Shown: piece after piece, positions 8,825-17,455 of the stretch | Layout of the letters: each line of letters begins with the position of its first letter | How positions within the stretch are numbered: position 1 is the stretch's first letter | Origin: Scandinavium hiltneri | GTDB taxonomy: Bacteria > Pseudomonadota > Gammaproteobacteria > Enterobacterales > Enterobacteriaceae | NCBI RefSeq assembly: GCF_024764835.1 | Contig: NZ_JALIGE010000068.1 | Coordinates: forward strand, 186,001 to 250,000 | Direction of reading: 5' to 3' | DNA length: 64,000 bases | Program-made: the position numbers and the translations under genes | The notes under the pieces: model-generated | The model's database searches: none | What the model was told of the DNA's origin: nothing | The model's input: only the letters and a program-made list of their open reading frames with translations

Positions 8825-9712
8825 ATGGACATAAGAACGCTGCGCTATTTCGTCGAAGTGGTCCGGCAACAGAGCTTTACCCGTGCGGCAGAGAAGCTGT
8901 TTGTCACCCAGCCTACCATCAGTAAGATGTTGAAAAACCTGGAAGATGACCTTAACTGTACCCTGCTCATCCGCGACGGGCGCAAGCTGCTGCTGACCGA
9001 TACCGGACGCGTGGTGTTCGAGCGGGGCCTGGCGATCCTGGCCGAATTCCGCCAGCTTGAAGCGGAACTCAGTGATATCAATCACCTGCAAAAAGGGTTA
9101 CTGCGCCTCGGCATTCCTCCTATGGTTGGCATGTTAATGGCCGGCCCTATCAGTTTGTTCCGCCAGCGCTACCCCGGCGTGGAACTCAAAATTGCCGAAT
9201 TCGGTGGCCTGACGGTGCAACAGGCAGTGATGAACGGCGAGCTTGATGTGGCGATGACCGCCCTGCCCGTGGATGAAGAAAGTGGCCTGTCGACGCTGCC
9301 GCTGTTCAGCCATCCGCTGTGCGTGCTGGTGCCGAAATCCGGCGAATGGCTACACGTTGAGTCCATGAGTCCGGAACAGTTAGCCGCGCATCCACTGCTG
9401 ATTTATAACGAAGATTTTGCGCTCAGCCGCCAGTTGATGACGTTGTTTGCCGAGCATGATGTGAAACCGCGCATTGCGGTTCGCAGCGGCCAGTGGGATT
9501 TTCTGGCGGCGATGGTGCAGGCGGGCGTTGGCGTGGCAATCTTACCCGAACCGATTTGCCAGCGGCTCGACAAAAATACCCTGCGCTGGATCCCGCTCGA
9601 CAGCAAGCTGCACTGGCAATTGGGTATGATCTGGCGCGAAGGCACTTACCTCTCGCACAGCGCCCAGGCCTGGCTCCAGTGCTGCGAAGGATTTTGGCTG
9701 CCGGAAGGCTAG
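8825..9712 (+). CDS. LysR-family regulator (CidR-like)
   Basis: 295 residues. The N-terminal winged helix-turn-helix covers residues 1-60 (MDIRTLRYFVEVVRQQSFTR, LFVTQPTISKMLKNLEDD). The rest is a two-lobed periplasmic-binding-like effector domain (about 90-290), with the conserved late motif VQAGVGVAILPEPIC. It diverges from the cidAB-like pair. In Bacillus and Staphylococcus the similarly placed CidR activates cidAB in response to acetate or excess glucose, so an organic acid inducer is likely here. The ATG follows GAGGAAT. Confidence 0.85.
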   Translation: MDIRTLRYFVEVVRQQSFTRAAEKLFVTQPTISKMLKNLEDDLNCTLLIRDGRKLLLTDTGRVVFERGLAILAEFRQLEAELSDINHLQKGLLRLGIPPMVGMLMAGPISLFRQRYPGVELKIAEFGGLTVQQAVMNGELDVAMTALPVDEESGLSTLPLFSHPLCVLVPKSGEWLHVESMSPEQLAAHPLLIYNEDFALSRQLMTLFAEHDVKPRIAVRSGQWDFLAAMVQAGVGVAILPEPICQRLDKNTLRWIPLDSKLHWQLGMIWREGTYLSHSAQAWLQCCEGFWLPEG

Positions 9713-9825
9713 TCCCACTCCGCTTGCCTATTTTCTCCCTTTCCGTCGCGCTCATTTGGCAGTGCAGACTGCGCCCGATCACAGATTAGACTCTGGGATA
9801 AAATATTACTTCTTACATCAATAAC

Positions 9826-9842
9826 TGGAATATATTATTCCA
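9826..9842. promoter_or_regulatory. Candidate MurR-type operator before murQP
   Basis: TGGAATATATTATTCCA is a perfect 7-3-7 palindrome, 32 bp before the murQ start. RpiR-family repressors such as MurR bind A/T-rich palindromes of this type, and E. coli MurR represses murQP. No murR gene is near, so the regulator would be encoded elsewhere. Assigned by form and position only. Confidence 0.55.
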
Positions 9843-9874
9843 AATTATAGAGAACGCAATTCATCGAGGTCGTT

Positions 9875-10786
9875 ATGAAAATTGATTTATCTGCACTGGC
9901 TACAGAGAGCCGCAACCCGGCGAGCGAGAACATTGACACCCTGTCGACGCTGGAGATGCTGAAAGTCATTAATACAGAAGACCAAAAGGTCGCGCTGGCG
10001 GTTGAAGAACAGCTGCCTGCCATCGCGAAGGCCGTCGATGCGATTACTCAAGCCTTTGCCTGCGGCGGACGCCTGATTTACTGCGGCGCGGGCACCTCGG
10101 GCCGCCTCGGTATTCTGGATGCAAGCGAATGCCCGCCAACCTACGGCACGCCGCGCGAAAGGGTGGTGGGTCTGATTGCGGGCGGTAAAACCGCCATTTT
10201 GCAGGCGGTCGAAAACGCCGAAGATAGCCCGCAAATGGGCGAGCAGGACCTGCGTGATTTGGCCCTGAACGAACGCGACGTGGTCATCGGCATTGCGGCC
10301 AGTGGGCGCACACCGTATGTGATTGGTGCCCTGAACTACGCCCGCAGCGTGGGTGCGACCGTCGGGGCTATCGCCTGCAACCGTGGCAGCGAAATTGGCA
10401 AGATTGCCGACATCGCCATCGAACCGATGGTCGGCCCGGAAGTGGTCACCGGCTCTTCACGTATGAAAGCCGGCACCGCCCAGAAACTGGTACTCAATAT
10501 GCTGACCACCGGGGCGATGATCCGGTCCGGCAAAGTGTTTGGCAACCTGATGGTCGATGTGGAAGCCACCAATGCCAAGCTGCTGCAGCGTCAGGTGAAC
10601 ATCGTGGTCCAGGCCACAGAGTGTGAACCAGCAGCAGCAGAAGCGGCGCTGAACGCCTGCGATCGTCATTGTAAAACCGCCATTGTGATGGTTCTGGCGG
10701 GGGTCAGCGCCGCCGATGCCAGCGCGATGCTGAACAACAACAACGGCTTCATTCGCAGCGCCATCCAGGGCATCGGGAGCAAGTAA
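9875..10786 (+). CDS. murQ: N-acetylmuramic acid 6-phosphate etherase
   Basis: 303 residues with a SIS (sugar isomerase) fold. Visible marks are RLIYCGAGTSGRLGILDASECPPT (GAGTSGRL at about 70-77) and VTGSSRMKAGTAQKLVLNMLTT (SSRMKAGT at about 191-198), both diagnostic of MurQ. It removes the lactyl ether of MurNAc-6-phosphate, giving GlcNAc-6-phosphate and D-lactate, in recycling or use of cell-wall sugars. murP follows 2 bp after its stop. E. coli has a divergent murR beside murQ; here a LysR gene is upstream instead. Confidence 0.97.
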   Translation: MKIDLSALATESRNPASENIDTLSTLEMLKVINTEDQKVALAVEEQLPAIAKAVDAITQAFACGGRLIYCGAGTSGRLGILDASECPPTYGTPRERVVGLIAGGKTAILQAVENAEDSPQMGEQDLRDLALNERDVVIGIAASGRTPYVIGALNYARSVGATVGAIACNRGSEIGKIADIAIEPMVGPEVVTGSSRMKAGTAQKLVLNMLTTGAMIRSGKVFGNLMVDVEATNAKLLQRQVNIVVQATECEPAAAEAALNACDRHCKTAIVMVLAGVSAADASAMLNNNNGFIRSAIQGIGSK

Positions 10787-10788
10787 TC

Positions 10789-12240
10789 ATGGCGAAGATA
10801 ACCGGCTCGATGATCGAACAACTTCTGCGACTGGCGGGAGGACCCGCGAACATCAGCGTGTGCGGCAACTGCATGACGCGCCTGCGCCTGACGCTGGTCA
10901 ACCGTGATGCCGCCGATATTGCACAGCTCAAAGCGGTGCCCGGCGTCCTCGGCGTGATTAACGGCGACGACCAACTGCAAATTATCCTCGGGCCGGGTAA
11001 AGCGCAAACTGCCAGTGAAATGATGAATGACCTGCTGAAATCAGAGGGTGCGGAAGCTCCAGTACCTGCGTCAAACGCAGACCTGAAAACCCAGGCAAGT
11101 CAGAATAAAGCAAAGATGAAAGGCAAGCAGAACAGCGCGCTGCATAACTTTTTGACCAAGTTTGCCACCATCTTTACGCCGCTGATCCCGGGCTTTATCG
11201 CGGCGGGCCTGTTGCTCGGTATCGCGACGCTGTTACAGCAAATTTTCATTACCGACAGCGCGTCACCGGCAACCTGGCTCGTGGACATGATCGCCTATAT
11301 GAAGGTGTTCAGCATTGGCCTGTTCACCTTCCTCAGCATTCTTATTGGTTTCAACACCCAAAAAGCGTTTGGTGGCTCGGGCGTGAACGGCGCGATCATC
11401 GCCTCGCTGTTTATTCTGCGCTACGTGCCGGAAGGCAAAGTCGGCTATTACGCGGGAATGCAGGACTTTTTCGGGCTGGTCATCGACCCGCGCGGCAACA
11501 TTATTGGCGTGCTGCTGGCCTGTATTCTCGGGGCGTGGATTGAGCGCCAGGTGCGACGCTTTATTCATGATTCACTGGATATGATCCTGACGTCAGCCAT
11601 TACGCTGCTGATTACCGGGGCCATCACTTTCACGGTGATTATGCCGATTGGCGGCGAGCTGTTTAAAGGCATGTCGTGGCTGTTCCTGCACCTGAACGGC
11701 AATCCGTTTGGCACGGCACTGTTGGCCGGTCTGTTCCTGATAGCCGTTGTGTTCGGCATTCATCAGGGTTTTGTGCCGGTGTATTTCGCGCTGATGGACG
11801 CTCAGGGCTTCAACTCCCTGTTCCCGATTCTGGCGATGGCCGGTGCCGGACAGGTTGGTGCGTCACTGGCGCTGTACTTCCGCGCCAAACACGGCTCTAT
11901 GTTACGCACCCAGATAAAAGGCGCCATCTTCCCTGGCCTGTTGGGGATTGGTGAACCGTTGATTTATGGCGTGACGCTGCCGCGCCTGAAACCGTTCGTG
12001 ACGGCCTGTCTCGGCGGCGCGGTGGGTGGCTTCTTCATTGGTCTGATTTCGTGGCTGGGTCTGCCCGTGGGCCTGAACACCGTCTTCGGCCCGTCTGGCC
12101 TGGTGTCGATTCCACTGATGACGTCTTCGCAGGGTATTTTCGCCGGAATGGCGGTGTACGTGGCGGGTATTCTGATTTCGTATCTGGCCGGTTTTGTACT
12201 GACCTGGTTTTTTGGCAGCAAAAACGTCGACCTGCAGTAA
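10789..12240 (+). CDS. murP: PTS N-acetylmuramate-specific EIIBC
   Basis: 483 residues. The EIIB domain is residues 1-90, with the phosphorylated cysteine C28 in CGNCMTRLRL. It is followed by a linker and an EIIC membrane domain (about 115-475) with some ten segments and GIGEPLIYGVTLPR. MurP imports and phosphorylates MurNAc to MurNAc-6-P for MurQ. It has no EIIA domain, so it must use the glucose EIIA (Crr), as in E. coli. It is cotranscribed with murQ and followed by a strong terminator. Confidence 0.96.
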   Translation: MAKITGSMIEQLLRLAGGPANISVCGNCMTRLRLTLVNRDAADIAQLKAVPGVLGVINGDDQLQIILGPGKAQTASEMMNDLLKSEGAEAPVPASNADLKTQASQNKAKMKGKQNSALHNFLTKFATIFTPLIPGFIAAGLLLGIATLLQQIFITDSASPATWLVDMIAYMKVFSIGLFTFLSILIGFNTQKAFGGSGVNGAIIASLFILRYVPEGKVGYYAGMQDFFGLVIDPRGNIIGVLLACILGAWIERQVRRFIHDSLDMILTSAITLLITGAITFTVIMPIGGELFKGMSWLFLHLNGNPFGTALLAGLFLIAVVFGIHQGFVPVYFALMDAQGFNSLFPILAMAGAGQVGASLALYFRAKHGSMLRTQIKGAIFPGLLGIGEPLIYGVTLPRLKPFVTACLGGAVGGFFIGLISWLGLPVGLNTVFGPSGLVSIPLMTSSQGIFAGMAVYVAGILISYLAGFVLTWFFGSKNVDLQ

Positions 12241-12267
12241 CGCTCGACGGTATTCCTCCCCCCTTTC

Positions 12268-12295
12268 AGCCGCCTTCCACAGGCGGCTTTTTTTG
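12268..12295 (+). terminator. murQP terminator
   Basis: AGCCGCC and GGCGGCT arms with a 7-nt loop are followed by a run of seven T, just after the murP stop and before the convergent yjcE gene. Confidence 0.9.
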
Positions 12296-12303
12296 GGCTG
12301 AAT

Positions 12304-13950
12304 TTACTGGTCTTCTATCAACAGCGCTTCCAGCAAATCGAGATCGTGCAGGAGCTTTTGCAGCGTTTCATTGCTGATTTGTCGAGTGGCGCGCAGATGG
12401 TAAAGCTCACCGCGCTCGGAACGCAGCGCCGCAAGGCGAAAGCGGCGCTCAAGACTCTCTTCCAGCATTGAGGATTCGACATCTTTACGCCCGTCTACCC
12501 GACGCCGCAGGTTACCAATAACCCGCGAACTCACTTCGGTGAGCAGCTGATTATCGATGTTTTCTTTGGTGTCTGCTGCCAGGCGTTCTTCCATTTTCTG
12601 AATCGCGACAATGGCCACGTCCGCCGTTGCGGCCCGCGCCAGGCGTTCTTCTTTGTGCTGCTGAGAATGGTCGGCGACCTCAATGTGTCGCAGCAGTATC
12701 GGCAGAATAACGACCCCAACAAACAGCGAGAACAAGATAACCCCCGCCGAGAGGAACACCAGCTCGTAGCGCGCCGGGAAGGTACTGCCATCCGGCAACC
12801 ACAACGGAATGGAGAGCACACCGGCCAGCGTAATCGCCCCGCGCACGCCTGCAAATGAGGCGATAAGCAGCTCGCGCGTACTCCAGCTCCCAAACTCCAT
12901 CGGTTTCTTTTTCAGGAAACGCAGGCTGAAACGCTGCATGGTCCACAGCCAGCCAAAACGCACCAGCATCAGCGCGGCATAAATCAGTAGAATATCGGCG
13001 AACAACATCCAGGTTTCGACGTTCGGATCGGCTTCTGCAGCCACCAGCGAGGTTTCGAGTATGCCTGGCAGCTGCAGGCCCAACAGCAGGAATACCATGC
13101 CGTTAAACACGAACTCCAGCATTGCCCAGGTACTGTTGGCACGCAGACGCATGGCCAGCGGCGCAGTACGCATCACGCCGGATCGGGTGATGGTCATCCC
13201 GGCGGCAACCGCTGCCAGAATGCCCGATACGCCGATGTGTTCGGCAATCAGGTAAGACGCGAACGGCAGCAGGAACAACAGCACAATTTGTGTCGCCGGT
13301 TCATCCCCACCCCAGCGGCTGAGGAAACGCAGCGAACGACCGTACGACCAGCTGACGATAAACCCGGCCAGGATACCGCCAGTCGCCACTTTGACAAACT
13401 CAAGCGCGGCCCCACCGACGGTGAACACCATCGTGCCCATCACCACCGCAACGGCGAATTTGAGCGACACCAGACCGGACGCATCGTTCATCAGCGCCTC
13501 GCCCTGCAAGATGCCCATGATTTTTTTCGGGATGCGCCCTTCGCCGACAATACCGGACAGCGCCACGGCATCGGTTGGCGACAACACCGCCGCCAGCGCA
13601 AACGCCGGGATCAGCGGAATACCTGGCACCACCCAATAAATCAGGAAGCCAATGCCGACCACCGTGACCAACACTAACGCCAGCGCAAGACCAAAAATCT
13701 CTCGCCCATGTTCCAGAAATTCACGCGTTGGCGTCTTCCAGCCGTCAGCAAACAGCAGCGGCGGAATGAACAAAACGAGGAACAGTTCCGGATCAAACTC
13801 GACGTGTAAGCCGAACGTCGGCCACGCCAGCATCGCGCCGATACCAATCTGCATCAGCGGGAGTGGAACCTGAAAAGGGAGGACGCGGGTGATGACCCCG
13901 GAAAGGGAGACCACAAGGGTCATGATCAGTATTGTGAAGAAAATTTCCAT
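12304..13950 (-). CDS. yjcE: CPA1-family Na+/H+ antiporter YjcE
   Basis: 548 residues, colinear with E. coli YjcE (549). The first 400 residues hold about 12 membrane segments with the cation-proton antiporter core (FIPPLLFADGWKTP, LSPTDAVALSGIVGEG, GEALMNDASGL, FAGVRGAITLAGVLS). The last 150 residues form a charged, helical cytoplasmic tail (ATADVAIVAIQKMEERLAAD). It is presumed to exchange Na+ or K+ for protons; the substrate in vivo is not settled. Transcribed singly, after ghxP on the same strand. Confidence 0.93.
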   Translation of the reverse strand: MEIFFTILIMTLVVSLSGVITRVLPFQVPLPLMQIGIGAMLAWPTFGLHVEFDPELFLVLFIPPLLFADGWKTPTREFLEHGREIFGLALALVLVTVVGIGFLIYWVVPGIPLIPAFALAAVLSPTDAVALSGIVGEGRIPKKIMGILQGEALMNDASGLVSLKFAVAVVMGTMVFTVGGAALEFVKVATGGILAGFIVSWSYGRSLRFLSRWGGDEPATQIVLLFLLPFASYLIAEHIGVSGILAAVAAGMTITRSGVMRTAPLAMRLRANSTWAMLEFVFNGMVFLLLGLQLPGILETSLVAAEADPNVETWMLFADILLIYAALMLVRFGWLWTMQRFSLRFLKKKPMEFGSWSTRELLIASFAGVRGAITLAGVLSIPLWLPDGSTFPARYELVFLSAGVILFSLFVGVVILPILLRHIEVADHSQQHKEERLARAATADVAIVAIQKMEERLAADTKENIDNQLLTEVSSRVIGNLRRRVDGRKDVESSMLEESLERRFRLAALRSERGELYHLRATRQISNETLQKLLHDLDLLEALLIEDQ

Positions 13951-14041
13951 GCTATCCCTGTTTGCGATGTCTTATTACTTAACCTCAGATAATACGCTCT
14001 CAAGCTTATCGCAAAGAACGGCAGGATGTGCCCTAAAAAAC

Positions 14042-14072
14042 AAAACGGGTGGCAAACGCCACCCGTTTTTTA
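14042..14072. terminator. ghxP terminator
   Basis: AAAACGGGTGGC and GCCACCCGTTTT arms with a 4-nt loop, with a T run on the plus strand and an A run (T on the minus strand) on the other side. It closes ghxP on the minus strand. Confidence 0.85.
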
Positions 14073-14088
14073 CTGCGCTGACCAGGCC

Positions 14089-15435
14089 TTAAATCGCCCA
14101 GCCGCCCGCATAGAAGGCCACCAGCGCCAGGGCGATAACCACGGTGCCGATGTTCAGCTTGCGCCATTCACCGGATACCACGCGGCCAATCACCAGCGTG
14201 GCGAAACCAATCATAATGCCGGTTACGATATTACAGGTCAGGACGATGAACACCGCAGTGATAAGCCCTGCCATCGCGTCGACGAAATCGCCGAAGTCGA
14301 TTTTCGCGACGTTGCTCAGCATCAGCAAACCAACGTACATCAACGCTGGGGCAGTTGCGTAGGCAGGCACCAGATAAGAGAGCGGGGCCAGGAACAGGAT
14401 CAGCAGGAACAATACGCCGACAGTGATGGCAGTCAGACCGGTTTTACCGCCAGCGGCAGTACCGGCTGCAGATTCGATGTAAACCGCAGCAGGCGCAGCA
14501 CCCACCAGACCAGAGAATACGCTGCTCAGGGAGTCAGTGGTCAGCGCTTTGCCGCCGTTGATGATCTGCCCATCTTTATCCAGCAGGTTTGCCTGACCGG
14601 CGACTGCGCGGATGGTGCCCGTGGCGTCAAACACCGCAGTCATCACCAACGCCAGCACGCTTGGCAGAACAACAGGATTCAGCGCGCCCATAATATCGAG
14701 GCTGCCAATCAGCGAATTGCCGTGCTCGTCGCTGAGAGAAGGCATGGCGAAGATACCGGAGAAATGCACGGTCGGATCGAAAATCAGTCCGACAACGGAC
14801 ACGCCGACGATAGTCAGCAGAATACCGCCCGGCACCTTCAGTTTTTCCAGACCGATAATCACCGCCAGGCCAATAAGCGACATGATAACAGGGAAGCTGG
14901 CGAAGTGACCGAGCGTCACCGGCAGGCCGTCCAGCGGGTTTTTGATAACCAGACCCACGCCGTTCGCCGCGATCAGCAGCAGGAACAAGCCGATACCAAT
15001 GCCGGTGCCATGCGCAACGCCCTGCGGCAGGTTGCGCAGGATCCAGCTACGAATGCCGGTGGCGGAAATGATAGTGAACAGTACCCCCATCAGGAACACC
15101 GCCCCCAGCGCCACAGGAATGCTGATGTGCTGGCCCAGCACCAGGCTAAAGGCGGTAAACGCGGTCAGCGAGATGGCGCAGCCAATCGCCAGCGGCAGGT
15201 TCGCCCACAGGCCCATGACCAGAGAACCGACACCCGCCACCAGACAGGTCGCCACGAAGACGGCCGTCGGTGGGAAGCCCGCTTTACCGAGCATGCCCGG
15301 TACGACGATAACGGAGTACACCATTGCCAGGAAGGTCGTTAAACCGGCAAGGATCTCCTGACGTACAGTGCTGCCACGAGCTGAAATTTTGAACCAGGCG
15401 TCCAAACCGCCGGTACGCGCTGAAGGCGTAGACAT
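14089..15435 (-). CDS. ghxP: Guanine/hypoxanthine permease GhxP
   Basis: 448 residues, matching E. coli GhxP (YjcD, 449). It is an NCS2 / AzgA-type proton symporter with about 12-14 membrane segments (TTFLAMVYSVIVVPGML, FSGLVGAAPAAVYIESAAG, ALMYVGLLMLSNV). It takes up guanine and hypoxanthine for salvage. The start MSTPSARTGG at 15435 is chosen by match with E. coli; an in-frame ATG 57 bp upstream adds a basic tail not found in the family. GGGGA lies before the chosen start. PurR-like boxes upstream suggest purine repression. Confidence 0.95.
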   Translation of the reverse strand: MSTPSARTGGLDAWFKISARGSTVRQEILAGLTTFLAMVYSVIVVPGMLGKAGFPPTAVFVATCLVAGVGSLVMGLWANLPLAIGCAISLTAFTAFSLVLGQHISIPVALGAVFLMGVLFTIISATGIRSWILRNLPQGVAHGTGIGIGLFLLLIAANGVGLVIKNPLDGLPVTLGHFASFPVIMSLIGLAVIIGLEKLKVPGGILLTIVGVSVVGLIFDPTVHFSGIFAMPSLSDEHGNSLIGSLDIMGALNPVVLPSVLALVMTAVFDATGTIRAVAGQANLLDKDGQIINGGKALTTDSLSSVFSGLVGAAPAAVYIESAAGTAAGGKTGLTAITVGVLFLLILFLAPLSYLVPAYATAPALMYVGLLMLSNVAKIDFGDFVDAMAGLITAVFIVLTCNIVTGIMIGFATLVIGRVVSGEWRKLNIGTVVIALALVAFYAGGWAI

Positions 15436-15972
15436 AGAAAACATCCCCTGAGAATTTTTATCATTCGTCCGTCCGCGTGATGGACAATCCAATGCCAGCT
15501 AAGCGTTATACACAACATCATTCAGATGCCATGTACTTTTCCCTGTGCGATATCGCGACTAAGGGGGGTCGCAAAAAAAGCAAACGATTAGCTTCACGCA
15601 AACAAAAACGGTATGCAATGTGACCTGCTCCTGACCTTCACGGCGGAACAGATTTTTGCCACATGGATTTCGGGTTGCATTGCGGCGGCAATTGCGCGAA
15701 TTTCCAGGAGCATAGATAACTATGTGACTGGGGTGAGCAAAAGCAGCCAACAAAAATGCGCCCGAAAGACATCGGTAAAAAAAGGCAAACGATTATCTGG
15801 CTTTTATACTGCCCTTTTCAACTGATGTTTATGCCATTTCGCTATTTTTCCCTTATGACGGCGAAGAAATAGACAACGTGTGCGCAAACGATATCGTCCA
15901 TGCGCAATCTTCTAACATTTTTGCGAACGTTTGTTTTCATTTCGCCGGGTCATCGGTTTTTGTGATGATGAA
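15436..15972. promoter_or_regulatory. ghxP upstream region with PurR-like boxes
   Basis: 537 bp without a gene. Four sites resemble the PurR box ACGCAAACGTTTTCGT: 15578-15593 (AAGCAAACGATTAGCT), 15596-15611 (ACGCAAACAAAAACGG), 15783-15798 (AGGCAAACGATTATCT) and 15882-15897 (GCGCAAACGATATCGT, 13 of 16). All lie on the plus strand with the GCAAAC core. The first two sit 143-176 bp before the ghxP start and are best placed for control. The 60-70-codon open frames here have no family likeness and are taken as chance. Confidence 0.55.
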
Positions 15973-16641
15973 TCAGCTGCCGGGAAAATCGAGTGGGCCG
16001 CCCTGTTGAATTGCTCTCTGCCAGGCGGGACGGTTTTCAACGCGTTTTGTCCACGCCGTCAGACTCGGCAGTGCGCCCTGCTCACCACGCGCCAGTAACG
16101 CCATCGCCGGATAGCTCATCTGAATATCCGCCATACTGAGCTGCTCCCCGGCAAACCACGTGTTTTGCGCCAGGTGCGCTTCAATAAACGCCGCATGAGT
16201 CGCCAGCTGTTTATTGAGATATCCCTTTTGCACGCCCTGCCCAAGCAGTTTGCCCACCGTTCTCAGACCAATCGGTACCGGCGGCTTGCCGAGACGCCCA
16301 AATATCAGTTTCATCAGCAGGAACGGCATCAGCGAGCCTTCCGCGTAATGCAGCCAGAAACGATACTGAACGCGATCCTGCGGACTCATGGGTTTAAGCG
16401 TTTGTCCGGGATCGTGCGTCTCCTGTAAATATTCCAGAATTGCGCCCGACTCAGCGAGGATCAGTCCGTCATCCTCCAGCACCGGAGATTTCCCCAGCGG
16501 ATGCACTTTTTTCAACGCCTCAGGTGCCAGCATCGTCGGTTCGCGCTGGTAGCGCACTATCTGGTAGGGCAATTCCAGCTCTTCTAAGGCCCAAAGCACG
16601 CGCTGGGAGCGCGACAGATTAAGATGATGCACCGTCAGCAT
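15973..16641 (-). CDS. Glutathione S-transferase family protein
   Basis: 222 residues. The N-terminal thioredoxin-like domain (about 1-80) has LSRSQRVLWALEELELPY, the cis-Pro glutathione pocket LGKSPVLEDDG, and ILAESGAILEYL. An all-helical C-terminal domain follows (TWFAGEQLSMADIQMSYP). It should conjugate or reduce electrophiles with glutathione; the substrate is unknown. The start MLTVHHLNLSRSQR at 16641 has AGGAG six bases before it; the frame runs 93 bp further upstream without any family likeness. Its place between ghxP and soxR, the redox-stress regulator, is shared by several enterobacteria. Confidence 0.9.
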   Translation of the reverse strand: MLTVHHLNLSRSQRVLWALEELELPYQIVRYQREPTMLAPEALKKVHPLGKSPVLEDDGLILAESGAILEYLQETHDPGQTLKPMSPQDRVQYRFWLHYAEGSLMPFLLMKLIFGRLGKPPVPIGLRTVGKLLGQGVQKGYLNKQLATHAAFIEAHLAQNTWFAGEQLSMADIQMSYPAMALLARGEQGALPSLTAWTKRVENRPAWQRAIQQGGPLDFPGS

Positions 16642-16762
16642 GGCGGTCTCCTGTGAGTTGTTCAAAATAACTATAGGAACTGTGGCGAAAGGTGGGAAAA
16701 AATTTGGCGAAATAATCGTCAATTCCGGTGGCAAGAATCGGGTTGCGGCTTACAATTAAAGT

Positions 16763-16909
16763 GTCAGTACAAACCGGAACCTCCAACCACTTTTGATCGA
16801 CTGAGGCGTGCTGATGTCGGGGGAAACCCTCCTGTGAACCAACGGGATAGAGAGAAAGACAAAGACCGGAAAACAACTAAAGCGCCCAATTGTGGCGCTT
16901 TAGTTTTTT
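16763..16909 (+). ncRNA. sraL: SraL (RyjA) small regulatory RNA
   Basis: The stretch matches my memory of E. coli/Salmonella SraL: AACCGGAACCTCC near 16773, GGGGGAAACCCTCCTGTG near 16819, GGGATAGAGAGAAAGAC near 16846, and the final GCGCTTTAG hairpin with a U run. SraL is a sigma-S dependent Hfq RNA of about 140 nt, encoded opposite the soxR 3' end; in Salmonella it represses tig and protects rho mRNA from premature termination. TACAAT at 16751-16756 fits its -10 element. The 5' end is inferred from that hexamer. It shares its terminator hairpin with soxR, as in E. coli. Confidence 0.85.
16875..16909. terminator. Shared soxR / sraL terminator
   Basis: AACTAAAGCGCC and GGCGCTTTAGTT arms are followed on the plus strand by six T. 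The soxR stop overlaps its edge, so the hairpin ends sraL and also closes the soxR transcript. Confidence 0.85.
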
Positions 16910-17369
16910 AGTCGTTATCGTCCGGGAAGTGCGCGCCAGGCCCCTTCTCGCCGAGCATATCGCCCGGGTTACGCAGCGGGCAGTCACGATGTGACAGGCA
17001 GCCGCAGCCGATGCAGCCATCAAGCTGATCGCGCAAAGCAACCAGCGTGTGGATACGGCTATCCAGTTCTTCGCGCCACTGTGACGACAGCTGTTTCCAC
17101 GCCTTTGGGCTCAGGTTGTGCCCTTCCGGCAGCACGCCCAGCGCGTCGCTGATGGTCGCGAGCGGAATGCCTATTCGCTGGGCAATCTTGATAATCGCCA
17201 CATAGCGCAGTACATCGCGACGATAGCGACGCTGGTTGCCATCGTTACGCGTACTCTCTATTAATCCTTTGCTTTCATAGAAATGCAGCGCCGATACGGC
17301 GACGCCACTACGCCTTGCCACTTCACCTGGCGTCAGCAGCGTTTTAATGCGGGGAGATTTCTTTTCCAT
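16908..17369 (-). CDS. soxR: Redox-sensing MerR-family activator SoxR
   Basis: 153 residues against 154 in E. coli. The MerR-type winged helix (TPGEVARRSGVAVSALHFYE) is followed by a dimerisation helix and the [2Fe-2S] ligand cluster CIGCGCLSHRDC near residues 119-130. Oxidation of the cluster by redox-cycling drugs twists DNA at the soxS promoter and switches it on. The gene diverges from soxS, sharing an 86-bp gap with the operator. Confidence 0.97.
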   Translation of the reverse strand: MEKKSPRIKTLLTPGEVARRSGVAVSALHFYESKGLIESTRNDGNQRRYRRDVLRYVAIIKIAQRIGIPLATISDALGVLPEGHNLSPKAWKQLSSQWREELDSRIHTLVALRDQLDGCIGCGCLSHRDCPLRNPGDMLGEKGPGAHFPDDND

Positions 17370-17376
17370 AAAGCAC

Positions 17377-17407
17377 TTTACCTCAAGTTAACTTGAGGAA
17401 TTATACT
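17377..17407 (+). promoter_or_regulatory. soxS promoter with SoxR operator
   Basis: CCTCAAGTTAACTTGAGG at 17381-17398 is a perfect 18-bp palindrome identical to the E. coli SoxR site. It lies between a -35 TTTACC (17377-17382) and a -10 TATACT (17402-17407). The 19-bp spacer is over-long, as needed for MerR-type activation by DNA distortion. Confidence 0.93.
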
Positions 17408-17455
17408 CGCCCGCAGACAAATCGACGAACCGAAATTGTGAAAGAGAGGCTATTT

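Noticed and set aside
14026..15342. 438-codon open frame on the plus strand opposite ghxP
   Set aside because: Antisense shadow of ghxP; composition dominated by Gln, His, Arg and Asn with no domain, typical of the strand opposite a membrane-protein gene.
15613..15825. 70-codon open frame upstream of ghxP
   Set aside because: No likeness to known proteins and it runs through PurR-like boxes; taken as chance in a regulatory gap.
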